DNA of 64,000 nucleotides from Cenococcum geophilum 1.58 (taxonomy: Eukaryota; Ascomycota; Dothideomycetes; Gloniales; Gloniaceae). Of this stretch, positions 45,600 to 57,972 are shown piece by piece; the stretch's first letter is position 1; every line of letters starts with the position of its first letter. Below the pieces are notes generated by a model. It saw only the letters and a list, made by a program, of their open reading frames with translations. It was not told the origin of the DNA and did not search any database. The stretch is from assembly GCA_001692895.1 (NCBI GenBank), contig KV748178.1, positions 3,272,536 through 3,336,535 on the forward strand, read 5' to 3'. The translations under genes and the position numbers were made by a program.

Positions 45600-47640
45600 A
45601 TATCCCACCTTAAAGAAACTTCGTCTGCAACGACGCATTAACACGCTATACTTAGACACTAAAATAACTCTATATTGCCTAGGAAGGCCTAGATAATATC
45701 CTATCTTATAAGCTAAATAGGACTAGACCTATACCCCTAGAATTAAAACTAAAGCGTACGATATTAACGAACCTTAGGAAGCTAACGATAGCACCTAAAG
45801 TAAGCTTATTTAAGAGAGCTGCCTTTACCTAAGAGGAACCTAAGATCTAATTAGGATTAGAAATTAAAGATAATAATAACGTTGTAGATGTACGTAAGTA
45901 GATTCGCGCCCTTATAGTTAGCTAGGAAGCCGATTATCTTAAAGTAAGAAATATATAAGAGACCCTATAAGAGATCCTAGAAAGCCTTACGGCCCTATAA
46001 AATAGCCTAGCTTCTTATTCTTAAAGCCCTAGCTAACCTATTTACTCTATTAAATATAATACACTAGGGAGTATAGATATAATAACGAAGTAATTAAAGT
46101 CCGTTAAGCTCTCTAACCCCCTACTACTATCTAACGGAATAGACCCTACCTTTAAAAATTAGAGGATTTAAGTACAAGGAAAGCTCTATGTTAACTATAA
46201 CTATTTCCTTTCTAAAGAAGCTAAAATACTCTACCTCTTTAGTTGAACCACTAGGGACGCCTAACGGCACCTTTAAGCTAAGTTTAAGAACAACTCCCCT
46301 ATCTAATTTATATCTATTAATAAGATAATACGGCACTTAGCAGCTATTTATGTTAACCCGAACAAAGTATAGGATACCTATTATAACTATAATTGCCTAA
46401 TAATAAAACTAAACTAACCCTTTACTAAATTTTAGACTTAATTCCTATACCTTACAGGAGAAGGTTAGGTTCCCCTTAAGAATTACTAATTAGACCTATA
46501 TAATAAGCTAATAATCCAGCTATAAGAAAAGATCGCTATAACCTTAGATAACCTACTAACCTATAAAAGACTCGCAGCTTATTACCTATTATTAAACTTA
46601 AAACTAAAGCGGATTAACGCCTACCCTAATTAGTAGAAGCAACTCCGTAATAATTAGAACTCGCTAGCTATACCTATAGGAGCTAAAGCAGAAAGATAAG
46701 TTATAACTATATACTAGCGAGTCTTGCCTAACTAGTTATATACCACGCTATTAACTAGTATTCGCCGCAATACTCTAATTAACCCTACCTCGGCCATATA
46801 CTATAACTGTAATAAGTAGGGTTACTTTGCTTTGTCCTGCCTGGAGCTAAAGGATATAGGCGATATTAAGGAAATAGAGAAAGGAGAAACGTCCGATAAG
46901 TTGGGAAAAGAAGAACCCTAGGGAAAGACTTCCCCCTATAGTACCCTATCGATCTTAAAGAGATTAACCTTAGTTAGTTAATAGGTGGAAAGTATTTTAT
47001 AGTTCTATATATAGTATCTTAAAATGGATATAAAGTTAATATAACCGCCCTTATTAATACTAAAGCAAATAGCTTTACCTTTATAAATACTACCTATATA
47101 AATAATATTGCTAAGTTTCTAAATATAGAAGCTATTTAACTAGAGAAGCCTATTTAGGTAAAAGGCTATAATAGCTAAGCTGGTTAGCCTGTTACCCACG
47201 TCTTAAAGTTATATATTGCTCTTAACGGATAACACTAATATGGTATCCCCTTTTATATCCTAAACCTAGGGTCCTATAATATAATCCTTAAACGAAAATA
47301 GATGTCCTATTTTAATATTTGGTTAAATATATAATAAAGACGGTTTATCTAGCTAGAGGATAAACTAAGATTACCCTCCTTTATTAGGGAGATCTAAACT
47401 AACCGCAAGACACTAGCTGTAAGGGCTAACCTTACCTACTAGTAGGATATCTAGGCCTATAACCTAGCCTTTACCTAAAAAGACGCCTGCCGCGAAGCTA
47501 GAAAGAACTCTATACTAATAAAGATACTCTTCTAAAGCGCTATATTTAAAGAGGACTCTATATACGGAAGTGGGATAGATAGTAACGTAGATAATATCTA
47601 AATTGTATAGATCTAACCGGTATAAAAAAGAACGTATTAA
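45600..47640 (+). pseudogene. Gag and protease of gypsy D, RIP-damaged
   Basis: Gag-like frame from about 45700 with many stops. Zinc knuckle remnant Y-Y-N-C-N-K-stop-G-Y-F-A-L-S-C at about 46797-46850, with first Cys and His changed to Tyr. Protease remnant L-I-N-T-K-A-N-S at 47049-47075, where the gypsy D-T-G-A box has Asp to Asn and Gly to Lys. Interrupted at 47644 by the Copia element; pol resumes at 54157. Confidence 0.75.
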
Positions 47641-47644
47641 TAGG

Positions 47645-47912
47645 TGTATAATTACAGCACCTGTTGTACCAAACGCGTGCTTACGCGTTCGGTACACTAG
47701 GTACGCGTTTACGCGTTTAGTGTACTAACCACTCGCTTACGCGTTTGGTGCACTTATGAAGCACTGACTAATTAGGGGGGAGGTGCATTAGTATATAGAC
47801 CACGTAGTCTGCTTCATACAATTAACAGTCACCATCCAAACAAGCATACGATACTACATGTATTTCGTGCCCGTGGATACAACTCACTTGTGCTATTAAG
47901 TTAGTACGAACA
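47645..47912 (+). repeat. 5' LTR of the Copia element
   Basis: 268 bp. Includes a triplicated ACGCGTTTACGCGTT/GTGCAC-type motif at about 47665-47755. Matches 53884-54151 apart from transitions. Confidence 0.92.
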
Positions 47913-48059
47913 CTAATTAGTGAGCGCGCATAGATCAGTAATTACTCAACACCTCCCCTTAAGCGATATATACGATAGCGACCACCCGTTCAGACTCCTA
48001 GTACGACCTGCTGGAAGGTCGGAAGTTGGGGATTACGGACTTATCTCTAACTCTGTATA

Positions 48060-48390
48060 CTTATTTAAGTCTTAGTACGGTTTACTAGAAGTTTATAGAC
48101 GCGAATACAGACCTTTACAGAACCCCCTACCCTCCTTTAATACCTCCGACCTCTTTTTAGACCCCTTATAGAGACCCCTCACCCTTCTATAAACTACTAC
48201 GGACCTGTTAATCGCCTTTATGGACCGTTACAAGACCTTACGGGAACCCCCTACCCTTCTGCGAACCACTACGGACCTGCCAATTGCCTTTACGGACCGT
48301 TACAAGACCTTACGGAAACCCCCTATACTCCTACAAACCGTTACGGACCCGTTAATTAATTTTACGGACCGTTATAAGACCTCCCCCACC
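48060..48390 (+). repeat. Tandem repeat in the Copia leader
   Basis: Units of about 70 bp with TTACGGACCGTTACAAGACC followed by ACGGGAACCCCCTAC and ACTACGGACCTG, at least three copies (clear ones start at about 48218 and 48290). Reads as repeats (YKTLREPPTLL) in one frame. Confidence 0.75.
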
Positions 48391-48449
48391 CGTTATAAGC
48401 TGCTACCACCCGCTACGCACCACACTACACTATAGTATGGCAGATATTA

Positions 48450-51400
48450 GTAAGTAAGTCAGCGAAGGTTAAAAGAAGTGGAGATAAGGCGTCAACGTTA
48501 CGTCTATAAACAACGTTAACAACTATATTAGCTTTAAAATCCTTAAATATAGACACTTTAAGCTTATAAATGACGACCTATAGGAGCAATATAAGGAAGA
48601 CTTTGCGGACTTTATGGAAGCTATTTTTAAGGCTTGCAACCCTACTGCTATCCGTAACCTATGAACCCTTTTATATCACTAAGGCGTATGGGTTAAAAGG
48701 GACAAACGAGTTACTCTTATACGGTCTCTATATGATATACTACGTAAGGAGGACCAAACGGAATGGACTAAAGAGTAGATCTTAGATTATATTAAAACTA
48801 GCGACCTCTTTACCTCCTTTAAACTTAATAGAATCTCTAGCCTTATAGCTAACCCATTTAACTAAATTCGTTCCACAAACCCAAGTGGCATTAGAATTAA
48901 TCTTACTGGCTAAAGTATACCTAATACTTAAGTTACGGACCATAATACCCCCGTAACCTAAATTATGGACCGTAATACCCCTGTAAACTAAAATACGGAC
49001 TAAATTACCCCTGTTATTTAAGTTACAGATCCGTAAGCTATATATCCGCAAGCCACAAATCCGTAAGTTATAGATCTGTAATCTACCTAAGTAAAGACCT
49101 ATGGCAAGGAGCTAGCTAACCTAGCTAAGCTCTATACCGACAAATCCAAGTATAGCGGTGAAAACGATAACTTTAACTTTAAACTCGCTATCTTTACGGA
49201 CCTCTGTCGGAAGGCTAATATTCCCAAATAGGAATTTAGCTAAGCCTACTCCACTATACTGCGCGGCCTAGCACTTAACTACTACTACACTAACCTTAAG
49301 AGCAACCCCCTTGGTGTTCCCTTTAATAAGCTATACGAAGCTACGCGTAACTACTTTAAAGGACCAGAATATAAGTGTAATATTCTTACCTAATGGAATA
49401 CAACCAAGCTACGGACCGTAATCGACAAGAACACTAAAAAATCAACTATAGAGTGCCTGCAAATTCTCATTAAAGACCTTCGGCACCTATAGCACGGCCT
49501 TAACACTAAGCTTCGAACAGACGACTTCCTGTATAATAAACTTATTACAGCCTACCAGGAAGTAGAGCCCTATAAGTACACCTATTATAAGCCTATAGAT
49601 ACCTTAGCTGGCCTTATTAATAACCTACGCTCCTTTATTATAACGTATGAAGTCTCAAACCCACCAGGCAGCACTTAAGCCTTTGTTACGGATATTTAAT
49701 ATCCACAAACAGACTTAGACGTCTACTTTACGGACTGCCGCTACCGCTAGCAGCACCCGTACCGACCAAGTCCTACCTATAACCCCTATAGCAACCCCTG
49801 TATAAAAATATACCCCCGTAGACAAACCAGCCAGAAGTGCTTTGTGTGCGGTAAGGAAGGATGTTGGTCTATAAGGTATACCCAGGAAGAACATAACAAG
49901 TCTAGGAAGAGACTTAATAGCCGTATTAACTAGTTCATTTTAGAATATAAAGGAGAGGAAGTAGAAGAGCCCCCTAATAAGTCAATAAAAGCCCTTATAA
50001 TTAACTTTAACTTAGACGCTTAGAAATAAGAGACCTTAGAGATATTTTTAACTACTTTTAGACCTTTTACGGACAGCCAAGCCTTTAATATTACAACCGT
50101 ATTAGCCGACCGTTCCTTTATATATTTAGTTGCGCCTAAAAACCATTCCGTAAGTACCCCCGTTATAAATGTTATAGATTATAAGCAGGACCTATTTGCA
50201 TATATTACTATAGAACGCTATACCCCTAAGGAATTTTACGGTGTTATAATTAACATAGGTGCCTCTAAGAAGTCTACCGTAGGCTACGGACAATACCTCG
50301 TATATAGGACCACTATAAATGACAATACGGATATTAATATTACGCAAACTAGGGCCGTAAACGTCCAATTCAGCATCGGCTTAACCGCATTAATTAGATC
50401 AGTTAAAGTTAAGACTCTAATTAGCCTAGTTAACTTCCATATAGTAAAAGCGGACACCCCCTTCCTACTCTGTCTTGCAGACATGGACAGGTTATAAGTG
50501 TACTACAATAATATTACGGACACCCTAATTGGCCCCGCAACTGCCCTAGGAAGTAAGCATGTTACCCTACCAATTATATAACGATTTGGACACCCGTTCC
50601 TTATATAGGGAGAGACTTTACGGACCTATATTTAGGAATCTTTCGACTATAACCCGTGCTACCTTACTAGTACTAAGATCTACCGCCTATACCGCCGTTT
50701 CGGCCACCCGTCAGCCGAAAAGCTGTATAGAGTCCTTAAACGCTTTAGACATAATAACGTTAACAGAAAGGCAATTGACTACCTGACCAAATACTGCTCC
50801 TTCTGCTAGAAATACGGACGTTCCCCAGGCCGATTTAAGTTCACCCTTTATAAGGACCGTAACTTTAACCACTTAGTATACGTAGACATTATGTATATTA
50901 ATGGCAGTCTAGTATTATATATAATCGACAAGGCAACCCGCTATTAAGCCGCCCGTTAGTTGCAAAATATATCTATAAAATATACTTAGGATATTTTACG
51001 GACCTACTGGATCGACATATATGTTGGACCTCCGCAGTATATTACCCACAACGCCAGTAGGAACTTCATTAGCAAGGAATTCCAGCAGTATGCTATAGCC
51101 ATGGCTATATTAATAAAAGCTATTCCAGTTAAGGCGTACTAGTCTATTAGGCTTGTTAAGCGAGCTCACCTAGCCTTATAGAGAGCTTACTAGATTATTA
51201 CGGACGAATATAAGGATATCTAAAAGGAACTAGCTCTACAGATGGCTGTAAAAGCCGTTAATAACACCGCTGGCCCTGACGGACTAGTACCTACCCTCTT
51301 AGTCTACGGAGCCTACCTAAGGATAAGCAACCTAGGTTCTTCTGCCCCATCTATTACGGAACAAGCAGCTACAATACGGAAGGCAATGACTGAAATAGTC

Positions 51401-53450
51401 AAGCTATGGGCCAAGTAAGCTATTAATAACGCCCTATACTACCGCAACGGACCTAATATAACCCTAGTACACGACCTCCCGCTTAACTCTGAAGTCCTCA
51501 TATGGTGTAAAAGCGGCAGTTAGAATGGACCTTATTATCTACTAGCCGTAGAAAACGAGACGTGCTGCGTATAGCTTCCTAGTAGGCTAACTAGCTTTAG
51601 AAGCACGTCCGTAAAACCCTACTTTTGGCCTAAAAACACCAATAACGTTAAGCCAGACAAGCTAGAAGCAACCGCCAAACTAGACAAACTAGAAGTGACC
51701 GCCGAATTAAACGAACTAGAAGCACCCTTGCCTACCCTAGAAGTCCTTTAGAAACCCATAGAACCTGCTAAACCTACTATAAAGCGCGGTCAAGGACGCC
51801 CCTAAAAGCACCCCGTAACTAAGAACCCCATAATAGAGAATTACCTAACCTCCGCAGGAATATCCGCAAGGCAATCTCCGCTTGCGGATATATTAGTTCT
51901 AGTATAGGAAACCCTATTTATAGACTCACGACGTAAAGAGATTAACGGACTACTTAAAAAGGGTATCTTTGCGGTTGTAATAGAAAAAGACGTCCCGTAA
52001 GGCGTCTGTATATTTAACTTACGCTTTATTAATAAGATTAAGCACCCTAGTACTAATAAAGCCTTTAAGAAATTAAGGCTTATTGTACAAGCTTATAATA
52101 ATAAGGGAAAGGACTTAGTCCTTACGTAATCGCCTACAATTTAATAAGTTAGCCAACGAATTATACTTGCACTTATGCCGGGACTATAGTAAACTAAACC
52201 CATAGCCCTATACTTACGGGATATCTTATAAGCCTACGTGTAGTCCAACACCTACTTAAGTAGGGATATCTTTATACGACCACCCCGTGAGCTTAACCTA
52301 TAACTAAAAACAATTTTATGAGTTGTAAAACCTCTTTACGGAGTACCAGAAGCTAGGAACTACTGGTTTAAGACGTACTACTAGCATTACATCAATAAGC
52401 TTAAAATAAAACAGTTAACCTATAACTCCTACCTCCTATACAGCCCATCAAACGGCCTTAGTATTGTTAGACTTTAAACAAATAATACCCTATTCCTAGT
52501 AGACTAGACCTTTACGGACGCTAAAGAAACTAAACTATAAAAGGCTAAGTTCTTAGCAAAGCCGCAAGAGTAGTTAACTAAGCAGAATCTAATTAAATTT
52601 AATAGAGGCCTAATTATATAAAAGGGCAACCTAATTAAGCTAACTTAGGAACGCTAAGCTTAAAACCTAAAGCTTGTTACAGCAAAGCCTACGGACCTTA
52701 CTAGTTCCTGTAAAAAGACCCGTAAGACCGTAAATATAAAGGACTAATACGCTGCATAGCGTGTAAGAGGCGCCTATATTGCTATAGTCTGCTAACCCGA
52801 ATCTGCCTACGACTTATCCTTTATGGCCCAGGCAGTAGATTTACAAGAAGAAAATATTAAGCAGCTTAATAAGCGTATTTAGTGGCAAATTGACAATGCA
52901 GTAAGGGGACTTACTTTTATACCACTAGACCTGAATTCCCTTAGCCTACTAGTATTTACGGACGCCTCCTTTACTAATAACAAAGACCTATTATTACAAA
53001 TTGGCTTTATAATTGTACTTACGGACCGTAATTAGGACGCAAATATACTATACTAGTCTTTAATTAAGTGCAAATGAGTAACCCGTAGTGTACTAGCTTC
53101 TAAACTATATATACTAGCTTATAGATTTAATATAGCAGCTGTAATCAAATTAACGGTCCAGAAGATTCTATAACTGGAGTAGTTACCCCTGGTTTTATAT
53201 ACCGATTTAAAGTCCCTTTACGACTGCCTAGTTAAACTAGGTATAATACAAGAGAAGAGGCTTATAGTTAACCTAATGTGCTTATATTAGGCTTACGAAC
53301 GACGTAAGATTACAGAGGTTAAATAGATTAGTAGTGGAGATAACCTAGCGGACGCCATAACTAAGGCAAAGCCGTGTTAAGCCCTTAAAACCCTAATTAA
53401 CATAAATAAGCTTAACCTAAAAGTTATAGAATGGGTAGAACGGGACTAAT
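48450..53450 (+). pseudogene. Copia Gag-Pol polyprotein, RIP-damaged
   Basis: Plus strand. Zinc knuckle C-F-V-C-G-K-E-G-C-W-S-I-R-Y (from 49838), typical of fungal copia gag with its His lost. GAG-pre-integrase R-R-F-G-H-P-S-A-E-K-L-Y and the integrase core (about 50690-51420, V-D-I-M-Y and R-N-F-I-S-K-E-F). Reverse transcriptase with R-P-P-R-E-L (about 52280) and catalytic box T-N-N-T-L-F-L at 52478-52498, where Copia has T-D-D: both Asp changed to Asn by G-to-A. RNase H F-T-D-A-S-F-T-N-N-K-D-L (about 52955) with V-T-R-S-V-L-A-S downstream. Stops and the lost Asp pair make it inactive. Confidence 0.88.
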
Positions 53451-53883
53451 GGAGTACCTACGGTATGTCTACGGCCCGTTGGAAGGCCGTACGGCTCGTT
53501 GTACGGTATAGGTGGAAAACGGTAAAAAGCTACGGTGGAACTTGGTAGACTTACGTAACCTACCAAATTTTATAGGGTGGTTAAATTAACTAATTACGAT
53601 TTTCTATCCCCGGGATGGAAAATCGCTATTAGTTTGCTTAGCACTAGCGCCTTAACAGCCCTTAAAATCTAACTTATGGCTCATCTACTGCCCGTTAAAA
53701 GGCCGTACGGTTTATTTTACGGACCGTAAGCAGAACTTACGGCCAGCTTGGGGCACCGTTTGGAAGGCAGCCTAGACGGCACCTTAGGGAGATTTCCTAT
53801 GTATTTTCCTTTATGTTTTATGGTTTTATTAAAGCAATTACGGAGGCTGTATATAGGTGGTTTCATTTTTTAAGTACTGCTAG

Positions 53884-54151
53884 TGTATAATTATAGCACC
53901 TGTTGTACTAAACGTGTGCTTACACGTTCGGTACACCAGGTACGCGTTTACGCGTTCAGTGCACCAACCACTCGCTTACGCGTCTGGTGCACTTATGAAG
54001 CACTAACTAATTAGGGGGGAGGTGCATTAGTATATAGACCACGTAGTCTGCTTCATATAATTGACAGTCACCATCTAAACAAGCATACGATACTACATGT
54101 ATTTCGTGCCCGTGGATACGACTCACTCGTGCTATTAAGTTAGTACGAACA
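53884..54151 (+). repeat. 3' LTR of the Copia element
   Basis: 268 bp, followed by target duplication ATAGG. Confidence 0.92.
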
Positions 54152-54156
54152 ATAGG

Positions 54157-57100
54157 ATATAAGGGATAACCTTTAAAAGATATAATAGGAGCTAAAAGGA
54201 GTAATAATAACGCTAGTACCCTAGAAGTCCCTAAAGTTANNTACNCCCCTATTATTAGGNAACCCCCCNACCGTANATATTACNNTAATTAGCGCTATAG
54301 CGTTCTACTTTAATATATACCAGAAGGATAATAAGGTCTTTATAATAAGCCTATATAAGATTAACCAAATTATTAATAATAGAGAGGAAAGGCTAGCTAA
54401 GGAAACTGACAAGGAACTAGTTAAACGCCTCCTTTTTACCATTTATATAGACTATAAGGATGCATTCTTAAAGGCGGCCTTAGATAAGTTACCCCTCTAC
54501 TAGATGTATAATTATAAGATTTAATTAGAAGCTAATAACTCGCTAGGCTATAGCCCCCTCTACTATTAATTAATGGATAAGCTAAAAGTAATAAAGTAGT
54601 ACTTAATTAATAACCTAGATAAAGGGTTTATTAAGCTAAGTTAACCCCCTTTTACTTCCTTTATCCTATTTATAAAAAAGCCTAATAGAGGCCTTTGTTT
54701 TTATATCGACTATTAAAAGCTAAACGCTATTACTTAAAAGGACTAGTATTCTATTTCTTTAATTAATAAAACCCTTACACGTCTAAGCTAGGTAAAGATC
54801 TTTACTAAACTTAATATCCGCCAAGCTTTCTACTAAATTAGAATAAACCCTATATCTAAAGATTTAATAACGTTCCGTACCTATTATAGTTCCTATAAAT
54901 ATAAAGTTCTTTCTTTTAGACTAATAAACAAACCGGCTATATATTAAAGGTATATAAATAACGTTCTTTTTAATTACCTTAATAAATTCTGCACGGTATA
55001 CCTAGATGACATTCTTATATACTTGGACGACAAACTTAAGTATTAAGTTTATATTAAGAAGGTCCTAGAAAGACTACAGAACGTAGGCTTATAAGTTAAT
55101 ATTAAGAAATGTAAGTTTAGGGTAAAACGTATAAAATACCTTAGGTTTATTATAACTACGGAAGGAATTAAGGTTAACCCTAAGAAGGTAAAAGTAATCT
55201 GTAACTAGAAGCCCCCTTATATAGTAAAAGAAATCTAGTCCTTTTTTAGCTTTTATAACTTCTACTACTAATTTATCCATAACTACGGAATTATAGCAAA
55301 ACCTCTTATACAACTAACCAGGAAGGATACGCCTTTTATCTTTAATAATAGCTATATAGAAGCCTTTAAAGAGATAAAGGATCGGCTTATCTCTTCCCTA
55401 ATCTTTTATTACTATAACCTAGACCTTAAATTAATACTAGAAACGGATGCCTCTAATAAGGTTATAGCGGGAATCCTATTATAGTTATATCTAGACAGTA
55501 AATAGTACCCTATAGCTTTCTTCTTAAAGATAATAGACCTAGCTAAGTATAACTATAAAGTATATAATAAAGAAATGCTAGCTATTATTTAATTACTTTT
55601 TTAATAGCGCGTAGAGCTTAAAGGTATAAACTCCCGGATTAAGATATATACAGATTATAAAGCCCTAAAGTACTTTATAACTATAAAGCAGCTTATTAAA
55701 TAATAAGCCTAGTAGGCTAAAATACTCTTCTAATTCTTCTTTATAATTATATATTATTCTAATAAGCAAAACTCTAAGGCTAATGCCCTAACCTAAAGAG
55801 AATAAGACGTAGGATCCTAGGATAAGCTAAAGACCTAATATTAGACGCGCGCCCTCCTCTATTTGGAATAGCTCGACCTATAGATTTTTAAGGAGCTAGA
55901 CTTCTAGTAAAATAAGCTAGTACTAATAGAGGAGTCCTTAAATAAGCTAATAGGGCTAATTAACCGCCTTTTAACTATAAACCGTATAGCTAATGCCTTA
56001 AGGGCCCTCCGCAAATAAGCTATAAAAGAAGACCCTAATTTTAAGATAAAGGAAGGATTGCTCCTATACTAGGAGCGGCTTATAGTCCCTAATATTAATA
56101 ATTTATAGACTAAACTAATCCGCGAAGCTTATTACTAAGTCTCTATAGTATACCCTAGTAAAAATAAGACCTGTAAAATTATTAACTGCTGCTACTACTA
56201 GCTAAGAATGGTTATAGATATTAATTAATATATATATAACTATAAAGACTGCTAAAGAGCTACTATTCTATGGGATAAGACCTTAGGACTACTTAAGCCA
56301 CTCCTAATACTAGAGCGCCCTTAGCAGTATATCTTTATAGACTTTTATAAACTACCTAGGGACCATAACAGATATAATATAGTTATGGTTATAGTTAACC
56401 GCTTTAGTAAACGCCCGTTCTTAATTCCCTATTATAAGAATATTAATGCTAAAGAGGCAGCCTAGCTATTTATTTATTATATTTACCAAATTTATAGACT
56501 ACTAGATACTATTATGTCTAATTATAGGCTATAGTTTATATTAGCCTTCTAAAATAAGTTTACCTAAATCCTAGGCATTAAGCTAAAGCTTTTTACGGCT
56601 TATTACCCCTAGACAGACGGTTAGATAGAGATTGTAAATTAGTACCTAGACTAAAGGCTTAAGCCCTTTATTAACTATTTCTAGGATAACTAGTCTAAAC
56701 TACTACCCTTAATAAACTACGCGTAAGTAACCCTACCCTATAACTCTATAGGGTTTGCCCCAATTTAGCTAGAAATAGAATACTTACCCTATATAAGCTT
56801 TAACTGAAAAAGGCTAAAAAAAACCCTAAACCGTATAAGAGAAGCTATTCTATACTAAGGCCTAATAGTACGCTAAATAATTAGAGGGAGCTTAGACGGT
56901 AGCCTATAAGAACCTAAAAAAAGCTTAAAGGTTAATAAAATAGTAGGTAAATAAACACCGTTAAGAGCCTAATTTTGCCCCTAGTAATATAGTCTGGGTT
57001 ATAATAAGGAATTAGAAGACTAAATAACCTAGCTATAAGCTAGACTACTAGATAGTAGGACTATATAAGGTTCTTAAAAAGATAGGCAACTTATATAAAA

Positions 57101-57480
57101 TAAAGCTCTTAGATTTAATTAGGGTTTACCCTATTTTCTTACTAGATAAATTATGGAAAGCTATAAACAACCTATTGCCTAGATAAAGGAATAAGCCTCC
57201 CCTACTAGTTTAAGTAAATAGTAATAATAAATAGGAGGTTAATAAAATACTAGCCTATAAGATAGTATGGGGAACGCTAAAATACTATATTTAATAGAAG
57301 GGCTACAATTTTAACCTAACCTAGTACCTTATATAGAACTTTATAGGCTGCCCCTAGAAACTTAAAGAATTTTATAACTAATACCCTAATATACCTAGAC
57401 CCCTAAAGTACCTAAATAAATAGATGGAATACTAGTATAATAAAGATAATAAGTTACCAGAAGAATATAGGGACAAAAAC
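54157..57480 (+). pseudogene. Pol of gypsy D: RT, RNase H, integrase, chromodomain; RIP-damaged
   Basis: Plus strand across stops. Reverse transcriptase from about 54640 (F-I-L-F-I-K-K-P-N-R) with intact V-Y-L-D-D-I-L-I-Y (54996-55020). RNase H follows (E-T-D-A-S-N about 55440, then Y-T-D-Y-K-A-L-K). Integrase: F-I-D-F-Y-K-L-P-R-D (about 56335); the second Asp is lost (T-I-M-S-N-Y, about 56510); then A-Y-Y-P-stop-T-D-G (about 56600). A C-terminal chromodomain-like segment reads E-V-N-K-I-L-A-Y-K-I-V-W-G-T-L-K-Y (about 57236-57285). N characters lie at 54240-54285. A chromodomain places it with chromoviruses. Inactive. Confidence 0.87.
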
Positions 57481-57545
57481 GCCCTAAAGCCCTAATATAG
57501 CTATCTGCCAAATTCTACCATATTCTGCTAGTACCGTAAAATTTT

Positions 57546-57594
57546 AGATATTTAGGAACTTTAACCGCCGGTTAAAGTTATCTAATTAGTTAGA
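57546..57594 (+). repeat. Palindrome-bearing segment shared with gypsy C
   Basis: GATATTTAGGAACTTTAACC continues through the palindrome AACTTTAACC-GCC-GGTTAAAGTT (57557-57579) to ATCTAATTAGTTAGAT. It matches 21374-21423 on the element-sense strand with mostly transition differences, upstream of the 3' LTR in both elements. Confidence 0.8.
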
Positions 57595-57972
57595 TCCGTG
57601 CTAAGACTTTTAGCGGCTACTCTTTCTAGCCTAGTGCTTCCACTTAGCCTATAATTGCCCTTTATACTTAGTCTAGACGTACTTATATCCCCTTTATCTC
57701 CTTATCTTATATTTTATAATCCTATATTTATAAGCCTAGTACTACCCTATTTCTAACTAAGCCTAAAGGCAGGCTTTCTTTTAAAGAGGGGGGTAATGTA
57801 ACGGCGCTATTGCACATTACCTGCCAAATTCTGCCATATTCTGCCGACCTGCGATTGGCCCGCCCAAAGCTAGCGCCTTAGCAGCCTACCCTATATATTT
57901 GTTTATATCGGTCCTAGCAACCCCTTTTCCTTTTCTTTAGCTTAATATCTTTGTAATATAGTATTCTATAAG

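Larger units (their letters stand above)
47645..54151 (+). mobile_element. Ty1/copia LTR retrotransposon (6,507 bp) nested in gypsy D
   Basis: Two 268-bp LTRs (47645-47912; 53884-54151), TGTATAATT...GTACGAACA, with the 5-bp target duplication ATAGG at 47640-47644 and 54152-54156. Plus-strand domain order gag, integrase, reverse transcriptase, RNase H is the copia order. The interior contains an unusual density of ACGGAC motifs. Confidence 0.95.

Noticed and set aside
48220..48435. 71-codon frame with YKTLREPP repeats as a small gene
   Set aside because: It reads the tandem repeat in the leader of the Copia element.
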